Shown here piece after piece: positions 8,158 to 13,354 of a stretch of DNA of 13,354 bases. The stretch lies in the NCBI GenBank assembly GCA_027080315.1, contig JALWSI010000196.1, forward strand, positions 1 to 13,354, given 5' to 3'. Both the position numbers and the translations under genes were made by a program. The stretch comes from a bacterium. Lineage in GTDB: Bacteria > Thermosulfidibacterota > Thermosulfidibacteria > Thermosulfidibacterales > JALWSI01. Positions within the stretch are counted from its first letter, which is position 1; each line of letters opens with the position of its first letter. The notes under the pieces are model-generated. The model made no database searches. It worked only from the letters and a program-made list of their open reading frames with translations, and was not told where the DNA came from.

Positions 8158-8353
8158 AGGCTCCTCCTGAACGGTATTTTGCACACCACGGCTCTATCAC
8201 ATCCTCTACTCTACTTCATCCCTTTGACCATAAAATGTCAAGCAAATCAAAAATTTCTTTGATTTCTTAACATAGGTCAAAGAAAAAACCTCAATAAGGC
8301 TTAAGCTGATAGAGGCTCAGAAGACGACTATTTAAAACATTCTCACCCTCCTC
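8158..8353 (-). promoter_or_regulatory. Upstream region of the MCP-like gene: candidate promoter and inverted repeats
   Basis: On the minus strand a perfect -35 hexamer TTGACA (8241-8236) is followed after 17 bases by a weak TGAAGT. It lies among AT-rich inverted repeats: an inner perfect 8-bp pair AAATCAAA/TTTGATTT (8244-8251 and 8258-8265, 6-base loop) and an outer perfect 8-bp pair CTTTGACC/GGTCAAAG (8222-8229 and 8275-8282). The outer arms straddle the candidate -35 box, so a dimeric regulator site is plausible. Further upstream is ATAGTCGTCTTCTGAG (8331-8316), nearly identical to a sequence before the cytochrome gene. The ribosome-binding site AGGAGGAG is at 8168-8161. Confidence 0.4.
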
Positions 8354-8385
8354 AAATAAAAAGGCCGGGGCAAGTAGCCCCGGCC
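8354..8385 (-). terminator. Intrinsic terminator of the cytochrome-barrel operon
   Basis: On the minus strand a perfect 9-bp GC-rich stem GGCCGGGGC/GCCCCGGCC with a 5-base loop (TACTT) at 8363-8385 is followed at once by TTTTTATTT. It starts 33 bases after the barrel stop codon, the expected place for a rho-independent terminator of that operon. It separates the conduit operon from the MCP-like gene downstream. Confidence 0.93.
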
Positions 8386-8417
8386 GGAAAACAGTTAAAC
8401 GAAGGGGGTGAGGGAAC

Positions 8418-10712
8418 TTAGAATCTCCAAGTCAATCCTGTGTTCAGGATGTAAACCTCTCCATCGGTATCCTCGTAGAGGTACTCCTCCTGGTCATCGT
8501 ACCAGCGATAGGTGAAGTTGGTTGTGATGCTCAGGTTCTTCCAAACGGTCCAGTCAAACCCCACGGTAGCATCCACGCGCTCCATCTCTAAATCGTACCA
8601 GTCAGACATGCCATCCATGTCTCCCGTGTAGGTTATGACAAACCATGGATCGTTTGTAGGGGTGTAGCTGGGTCCCACATGACCACCAAGATCAATGGTG
8701 TCAAATGGATTGCCAAAGTGTGGATCATCAGCATCGGCCTTGGAATAGGTGTAGGTTATATCACCGAAGAACCTGAGGTTCTCGTTAACAGTATAGTCGG
8801 CGCTTAAGTAGGCCACCACATTGTGAATATCATAATCAACCTTGTCACAACGTGAGCCAACCTGGCTCACAAAACTGTGGCCGCCTCACCCGCCAAAGAG
8901 GTTTAAGTCAAACCTGGTCTCATAGGTGTTGTACTCGTAACTGGCCCCCAGATTCACAAAGAGCTTGTCAATGGGAGAGAGCCAGAAGTTGATACCTGCA
9001 ACATAGGTGTTGCCCTCCCAGTCAGAATCGTCGTTCTTCTCGTACTTGTACTGGAGATTTAAAGTGGCAGAGTAACGGCCATTGGGGCTCCAGGTGGTGA
9101 CCAAGGTGATATCGTGGGTGTCCTCGGGCACGTTGCTGGCATCTTTGGTGCGATACTGGTTTCTGAAGACCTCGTAGTAGGGAACACCACCGGGCTTGGG
9201 TAGATCCCTATGATCCATGCAGATACCGTTGTGGTTCTCAAACTCGTCGTTCTGGTGCTCGTACTTGTAGGTGAGTCTGAAGTTCACATTGTTTAAAGGC
9301 CTGCCCAAAAGGCTCAGTTTAACCTTGTGAATAGAGGTATCCTCATCATCCAGGAACTGGTCGTCCTGAAGCTCGGGGTTGTCGTAGTCTTTCCAGTCTT
9401 TGTGATCGCGGCTTATCTTAGAGTACTCATAGCCAGCTCTGAGGGTGTAGTGCTTGGCCAGCTTGTAGCGGAAGTTGGCCCCCAGCTCAGTCACGTCTCT
9501 GTCCAGATTAGACTTACGCTCGTAGTTGAAGTAAGAGGGAGGAACCCCATACCCAGGGCCTGTAACCGTCTCATCGTTGGAGAGCTCACCTATGTTCACG
9601 TACACATCGTCGTTATCAATGGTGTAGTAGCGTCCTTTAAGAGTGACAGTAAGGGCATTGTTCAGCATGGTTGAGGTCACCCTGGCTGCATAGGCGTCAA
9701 GGTCGTACTCCTTGTTGGTGTAGTTGTTCTCAACATTGCTGGAAACATAGCTCCCAAAAACCGTGGTGTGGTAAGGAAGGTCAACTCTCAGTTTGAACTT
9801 ATCGGTGTCTTTGCGCATATCAGGCACTTCGGCATAGCCACCACGCTCACCGTCAAACATGAGCCTCTGGGGGAAGAAGGTCATCTCTTCCTCAGGAGCA
9901 TACACCTTATCAAACTGCCATTGGGGAGTTTCAGCGTCGTTGTCAAAGTGACGCCAGGTGTGGAAGTAGCTTGCAGTGACAATCCCGTACTTGGCGGTTA
10001 GCCCTGCAGTCACCTCTCTGGTGTGCTCGTTCACCCTGCGGCCATTGCCGATTATATGACAGGGAGTGCACTTTCCAGACATGAAGGTGGCCTGACGCCA
10101 TCCCCTCTTGTTCTCCTGCTTCACCCTAACCTCTGGGGTGATGTAGGGGAAGAAGGGAAGCTGCATCTTGAAGGTGGCCTTCTGGGTGCTACGCATGATC
10201 ACGTAATCCTTACCAGGATCCATATCATCTGCAGTTACCATCTGGGCACCACCAAGCCTTAGCTCAGGATCAGTCCTCCAGAAGGGGTTGAAAGCAACCA
10301 TACCGTTGTTCACCCCGTTTCCTGGGATGTTCTTGGGAAACCTGGGCTCATCCTTGTAGAGGTTGTCGTGCTGAAGTCTGTGAAGGAAGCTATCGTAGGC
10401 ATAATTCATGCGAATCACCCTGCCCAGATCCAGATAGCCCGACCACTCCTTCTCGTCTCCGTCATAATAGTACCCATGGCCGCCAAAGGCGAAATCTCCT
10501 ACCACTGCGTCAATATCCACATTGGCATGGGCACCAGAGGAGAGAGACTCGTACTCGCCAACCTTGGTCATCTCGTCGTTATGGCCAATGAAGTGGTAGC
10601 CCACAGAGACATTGGACTTAAGAGACTTCTCAACATCCTGGGCCTTAGCCACTCCCGCCATTACGAAGAGGGAGACAACCAGAATAGCAATAATCTTCCC
10701 GTGTCTAATCAT
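8418..10712 (-). CDS. MtrB/PioB-type outer-membrane beta-barrel with in-frame TGA (candidate selenoprotein)
   Basis: Outer-membrane porin expected to sheathe the decaheme cytochrome encoded just upstream and form an electron conduit. A signal peptide (MIRHGKIIAILVVSLFVMAGVAKA, cleavage before QD) is followed by alternating aromatic strands typical of a large barrel, and the chain ends in WRF, the usual barrel-assembly signal. Residues 215-219 are CTPCH, a c-type heme motif inside the porin. After residue 608 there is an in-frame TGA (8888-8886). The frame continues for 155 codons with the same strand pattern, giving 764 residues if read through, within the range I would expect for the family. 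Directly after the TGA lies a SECIS-like hairpin, so residue 609 may be selenocysteine, with C498 and C622 as possible partners. If not recoded, the gene is a truncated barrel lacking its C-terminal strands. The ATG has AAAGGAGG 9-10 nt upstream and lies 16 bases after the cytochrome stop. Confidence 0.82.
8846..8879 (-). promoter_or_regulatory. Candidate bacterial SECIS element after the in-frame TGA
   Basis: Read on the minus strand, 6 bases after the TGA (8888-8886), the RNA can fold as follows: lower stem CACAG/UUGUG (5 bp, one G-U), asymmetric internal loop UUUU against G, perfect upper stem GUGAGCC/GGCUCAC, and apical loop AGGUU (8863-8859). The apical loop starts 22 bases after the TGA. 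Known bacterial SECIS elements sit immediately downstream of the UGA with a G (often GGU) at the start of the apical loop about 16-37 nt away; the Escherichia coli fdhF loop likewise begins AGGU. The match in position, loop and bulge is clear in the sequence; binding of SelB is inference. Confidence 0.6.
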
Positions 10713-10728
10713 CGTATTCTCCCTCCTT

Positions 10729-11787
10729 TTACCTAGTTAGTCTGCTGCCACCACCCGGTGCAGACAGGGAGGGCAGATCTGAGCCGTGGATAGAGGGGTG
10801 ACACTCGGTACACCTGCTGGTCATGATCTTCTGCATTGAGTGTCCATTGGGCATGGTAGCAAGAGGCCCTTTAGCTCCATTCTGCTTCAACCAGTCGGTG
10901 TTAGGCTGGATGGCAGAGTGGAAGTGAAGACCATGGCACTGTATGCAGAGGTAGGGCTCGTTCTGCTTCAGCAGGTTGTCTGCAACACTACCGTGGGGAT
11001 CGTGGCAGATGGTGCAGTCCTCTTCCACCGGAGCATGCTCAAAGGCAAAGGGGCCCTGCTTGTCAGCGTGACACTCAAAGCATAGCTCGTTTTTACGCTC
11101 GTCGGTTCTAAGTAGGGGCTCTACAGTGGAACCATGGGGGTTGTGGCACTCCGAGCAGGTCATTTTACCCTCTTTGATGGGGTGATGGTTGGGGTAGTTG
11201 GTCTTGGCCATGATGTCTTTGTGACAGGTGAAGCAGAGCTCGGGCTCGGGCTTTTTCAACTGGGTGTCCTTCACATGCTTGTGTTTGTACCCCAACTTGT
11301 CTCTGTAAGCCTCTGCATCCTTTTTACCGTGGGGATCGTGGCAGTTGAGACAGCTCACATCGTTAAGGGCGTGCTCAGAACCGCGCCAATCCATAACCTC
11401 GCCATCGGTGTGACACTTAAGACATATGGCAGACTGCTGCTGGGGAGACAGATTAGCAGGATTGATGATGTACTCAGGATCTTCCTCGTCAATATGTTTA
11501 CTTGCGGGACCGTGACAGGCCTCGCAGGCACCACCCTGGGCCATATTGGCCTTAAGCTCAAAGCCGGCAAGCTTGCCATGAATAGTATGCTTAAAATCGT
11601 TCACCACATCCTCATGGCAATCAGCACAGGCCTCAGAGCCCACATAGGTGGCCCCCTCAATCACTGGAAGCTTGGCCGCGGTGCTCTGCTCTTTGGTCTT
11701 CTCCATGGAGGTACATGCACCCATGGCTACCAATGCGAACGCCGCAAAAGCCATCAGCCACAGCGCTCTGAATGACCTCTTTCCCAT
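10729..11787 (-). CDS. Decaheme c-type cytochrome, DmsE/MtrA family, probable lipoprotein
   Basis: A 352-residue cytochrome with exactly ten CxxCH motifs, beginning at about residues 54, 88, 122, 146, 185, 211, 236, 258, 281 and 326. Several are followed by a DPHG or NPHG His-supplying motif, as in DmsE/MtrA-type decaheme proteins. In Shewanella-type systems this protein threads through the MtrB barrel and carries electrons between periplasm and cell surface. The N-terminus is a signal sequence ending AFALVAMGAC-TS, with C25 in a slightly degenerate lipobox. That suggests a lipid-anchored protein, whereas classical MtrA is soluble. The ATG at 11787 has GGAGAGG 5 nt upstream and is preferred over a GTG at 11793. 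The barrel gene starts 16 bases downstream, so the two form an operon. The neighbouring divergent ahbD would help supply heme. Confidence 0.95.
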   Translation of the reverse strand: MGKRSFRALWLMAFAAFALVAMGACTSMEKTKEQSTAAKLPVIEGATYVGSEACADCHEDVVNDFKHTIHGKLAGFELKANMAQGGACEACHGPASKHIDEEDPEYIINPANLSPQQQSAICLKCHTDGEVMDWRGSEHALNDVSCLNCHDPHGKKDAEAYRDKLGYKHKHVKDTQLKKPEPELCFTCHKDIMAKTNYPNHHPIKEGKMTCSECHNPHGSTVEPLLRTDERKNELCFECHADKQGPFAFEHAPVEEDCTICHDPHGSVADNLLKQNEPYLCIQCHGLHFHSAIQPNTDWLKQNGAKGPLATMPNGHSMQKIMTSRCTECHPSIHGSDLPSLSAPGGGSRLTR

Positions 11788-12164
11788 TCTCACCTCTCCT
11801 CTCTCAAATATGGGATTTCACAACTCTATCCATCTTATCAGGTACTTCACATTGACTCATCTCAGAAGACAACTATCAGCTCCACTCTATCGTCTCGCTA
11901 CCACCTCCTTTCTCTACTCATCATCCCGCTATATTCGCATATTCTAATATACTAACCACTTAAAACCCTCAATTTAACCTGCGCCACACTGTTCGTGGGA
12001 ATTACCTGAAGCCGTGGCTATAGTCAACCCTTTTTCCATAGGTTTTCACAATAAAAGCCGCCGTTATCACCTAAGACTCTGAGAAGTTTGTGAAAAATGC
12101 CACTAATTTTTATCCTCAATTTAGGGTATGGCCAGAAAAGAACCAACGCCCTATATTCAAAGGC
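11788..12164. promoter_or_regulatory. Divergent intergenic region with candidate cytochrome promoter
   Basis: These 377 bases separate the cytochrome operon (minus) from the membrane-protein/ahbD pair (plus). On the minus strand, TTGAGG (11972-11967) followed after 17 bases by TATTAG (11949-11944), in AT-rich surroundings, is a possible sigma-70-type promoter. It would leave an untranslated leader of about 150 bases. The leader contains ATAGTTGTCTTCTGAG (11876-11861), a 15/16 match to a sequence upstream of the MCP-like gene, and an unused AAAGGAGG. I see no riboswitch, tRNA or convincing small gene. No clear plus-strand promoter for the ahbD side is evident; if the small membrane protein starts at 12090 instead, the region is 75 bases shorter. 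Confidence 0.35.
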
Positions 12165-12461
12165 ATGGAAACGGTGATTGGAATATCGGTGTTCACCCTG
12201 CTTTTCAACATCCCCTTTGGTTATTGGAGGGAGGGAACAAAAAAGTTCTCCAAGGGATGGTTTCTGGCAGTTCATCTGCCTGTACCCTTCATTGTGGCGG
12301 CTCGTCTCGGATTTGGAGCATCATGGAAATGGATTCCCCTTTTTGTACTCTCCTTCTTTTTGGGGCAGTGGATAGGAGCTCAGATACGCCGTAAAATGCA
12401 GCAGAGCCGCGAAGATCTCTCGCTGTGCATGGTGATGGACATTTTAAGGAGTAGGGAATGA
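12165..12461 (+). CDS. Small membrane protein of unknown function upstream of ahbD
   Basis: A 98-residue protein with three hydrophobic segments: about 4-20 ([18 protein letters not shown]), 36-53 ([18 protein letters not shown]) and 58-76 ([18 protein letters not shown]). It ends in a basic cytoplasmic-looking tail. The [23 protein letters not shown] stretch looks conserved in style, with charged loop residues between helices, but I cannot assign a function. The frame is open upstream to a GTG at 12090, which would add 25 hydrophilic residues. Neither start has a good ribosome-binding site; I chose the ATG because the hydrophobic domain begins there. Its stop overlaps the ahbD start as ATGA, so it is co-translated with ahbD and may assist heme synthesis or export. 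That role is inference. Confidence 0.65.
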   Translation: METVIGISVFTLLFNIPFGYWREGTKKFSKGWFLAVHLPVPFIVAARLGFGASWKWIPLFVLSFFLGQWIGAQIRRKMQQSREDLSLCMVMDILRSRE

Positions 12462-13354
12462 GCAATCAGGAGTGGATTCCCAAGTGGATCGCCTGGGAGA
12501 TCACAGGCAGGTGCAACTTAAACTGCATCCACTGTCGTTCTGCGTCAGAGATGAACACCCCCGAAGGAATCTTTGATCTTCCCAGGGCCAAAGCCCTCAT
12601 TGAGGAGTTTGCATCTTTTGGTTCCCCTGCTGTAGTCCTAACCGGTGGAGAGCCTCTGCTTCGGGAGGATCTGTTCGAAATAGCCGCCTACGGCACAGAG
12701 AAGGGGTTACGCATGTGTCTGGCCACCAATGGCACCCTGCTTAACTCTGAAACCTGCAGGGGGATAAAGGAATCGGGAATAAAGATCATCTCTCTCAGCT
12801 TAGACGGTTCTACGGCGGAGGTCCACGACGACTTTCGGAAACAGCCAGGGGCTTTTGATGCCACGGTGAGGGCAGCTAATCTATTAAGAGACGAAGGGAT
12901 TCCTTTCTTGATCAACTCCTCTTTCACTAAGAGAAACAAGGACGACATCCCCAATGTGTACGCCAAGGCAAAAGAACTCGGAGCCACAGCATGGTATCTC
13001 TTCATGATCGTTCCCGTAGGACGGGGAGAAGATGTGATGGCAGAGCTCATTGACAAGGACGATTACGAAAAAATCTTAGAGTGGCACTACGAGCTTGAGA
13101 AAAGGGAAACAGAGATGCTGGTTCGCCCCACCTGTGCCCCCCATTACTACCGGGTCTTTGACCAGCTTTCTGAGCGGGATGGGGAGAACGCCCCCAAAAG
13201 GAGGACCCTGAAGTTTTCTACAGGAGGAGCCAAGGGCTGTGTGGCAGCCCAGCTCATTGCCTTTGTGGGAAGCGACGGCGAGGTGAAACCCTGCAGCTAC
13301 TTCCCCTTATCGGCAGGCAGCCTCTTGGAACAGAGCTTCAGGGAGATATGGTAT
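12458..13354 (+). CDS. ahbD: AhbD-like coproheme decarboxylase, radical SAM (partial)
   Basis: Radical SAM enzyme of the siroheme-dependent heme pathway found in sulfate-reducing bacteria and archaea. AhbD decarboxylates the two propionates of Fe-coproporphyrin III to vinyl groups, giving heme b. The 299 visible residues include the cluster motif CNLNCIHC (C19, C23, C26), the SAM-binding GGEP (63-66), ISLSLDG (111-117) and [10 protein letters not shown] (181-190). They also include TCAPHYYRV (225-233), which I associate with AhbD, and the start of the C-terminal auxiliary-cluster region (KGC at 259-261, VKPC at 276-279). The AhbD assignment over AhbC or the NirJ relative rests on the N-terminal [20 protein letters not shown] context and the TCAPHYYR motif. 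The gene runs off the right edge before the last cysteines. AAGGAG lies about 8 nt before the ATG, which overlaps the upstream gene stop. Confidence 0.85.
   Translation, partial: MSNQEWIPKWIAWEITGRCNLNCIHCRSASEMNTPEGIFDLPRAKALIEEFASFGSPAVVLTGGEPLLREDLFEIAAYGTEKGLRMCLATNGTLLNSETCRGIKESGIKIISLSLDGSTAEVHDDFRKQPGAFDATVRAANLLRDEGIPFLINSSFTKRNKDDIPNVYAKAKELGATAWYLFMIVPVGRGEDVMAELIDKDDYEKILEWHYELEKRETEMLVRPTCAPHYYRVFDQLSERDGENAPKRRTLKFSTGGAKGCVAAQLIAFVGSDGEVKPCSYFPLSAGSLLEQSFREIWY

Noticed and set aside
8363-8385. GC-rich palindrome as a mobile-element or repeat end
   Set aside because: Its perfect stem followed by a T-run on the minus strand, 33 bases after the barrel stop codon, is fully explained as an intrinsic terminator.
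8418-8870. Separate 150-residue protein starting at GTG 8870
   Set aside because: It is in the same frame as the upstream barrel gene, lacks a ribosome-binding site, starts inside the hairpin, and looks like the C-terminal strands of the same barrel.
8886-8888. Frameshift splitting the barrel gene
   Set aside because: The segments on both sides of the TGA are in the same frame; the only interruption is the stop codon, so recoding, nonsense mutation or a base error are the options, not a frameshift.
11134-11775. Plus-strand open frame of 213 codons
   Set aside because: It is antisense to the decaheme cytochrome; its Val/Leu-rich content is the mirror of the His/Asp-rich heme protein.
11788-12164. 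Possible riboswitch in the cytochrome leader
   Set aside because: I looked for GEMM-type c-di-GMP and other common riboswitch signatures and saw none; only a weak promoter and a shared motif are supported.
12688-13056. Minus-strand open frame of 122 codons
   Set aside because: It is antisense to ahbD and has no recognisable motifs or ribosome-binding site.

Overview
The window looks like a piece of a chromosome from an anaerobic, respiring Gram-negative bacterium, most likely of the Desulfobacterota (old Deltaproteobacteria) type. The evidence is a decaheme c-type cytochrome next to an MtrB/PioB-type outer-membrane barrel, an AhbD-like radical SAM enzyme of the siroheme-dependent heme pathway used by sulfate reducers and archaea, a family 4 (iron-sulfur) uracil-DNA glycosylase, and a dense minus-strand operon of envelope genes. 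No tRNA, rRNA, insertion sequence or CRISPR array is visible.

Layout. Positions 1-6415 hold one tightly packed minus-strand operon, transcribed right to left: a GT4 glycosyltransferase, a CDP-glycerol glycerophosphotransferase-like protein, a sugar/alcohol-phosphate nucleotidyltransferase, a radical SAM/SPASM protein, an unrecognised conserved-looking protein, a family 4 uracil-DNA glycosylase and the N-terminal part of an Slt-type lytic transglycosylase that runs off the left edge. Several junctions are 4-8 bp overlaps. At 6559-8157 lies a soluble, all-helical protein with two degenerate chemoreceptor signalling tips and a promoter region upstream. At 8418-11787 is a two-gene electron-conduit operon (decaheme lipoprotein cytochrome, then outer-membrane barrel) closed by a strong intrinsic terminator. 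A 377-base intergenic region follows. On the plus strand, 12165-13354 holds a small three-helix membrane protein overlapping by ATGA the start of ahbD, which runs off the right edge.

Most notable observation. The barrel gene is interrupted by a single in-frame TGA at 8886-8888. The same frame stays open for 155 more codons and ends in a typical outer-membrane C-terminus (WRF). Starting 6 bases after the TGA is a hairpin with a perfect 7-bp upper stem, a 5-bp lower stem, a U-rich internal bulge and an apical loop AGGUU that begins 22 bases after the TGA. This is the geometry expected of a bacterial SECIS element, so the gene may encode a selenocysteine-containing porin of an extracellular electron transfer conduit. 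The alternatives are a nonsense mutation or a sequencing error. The same barrel also carries its own CxxCH heme-binding motif.

How the parts fit. AhbD makes heme b, which is needed for the ten or eleven c-hemes of the conduit next door. The conduit would move electrons across the outer membrane. The chemoreceptor-like protein lies directly downstream but behind a terminator, and it shares a 16-base upstream motif with the conduit operon. The left operon builds or decorates a surface polymer containing an alditol-phosphate-type group and remodels peptidoglycan.
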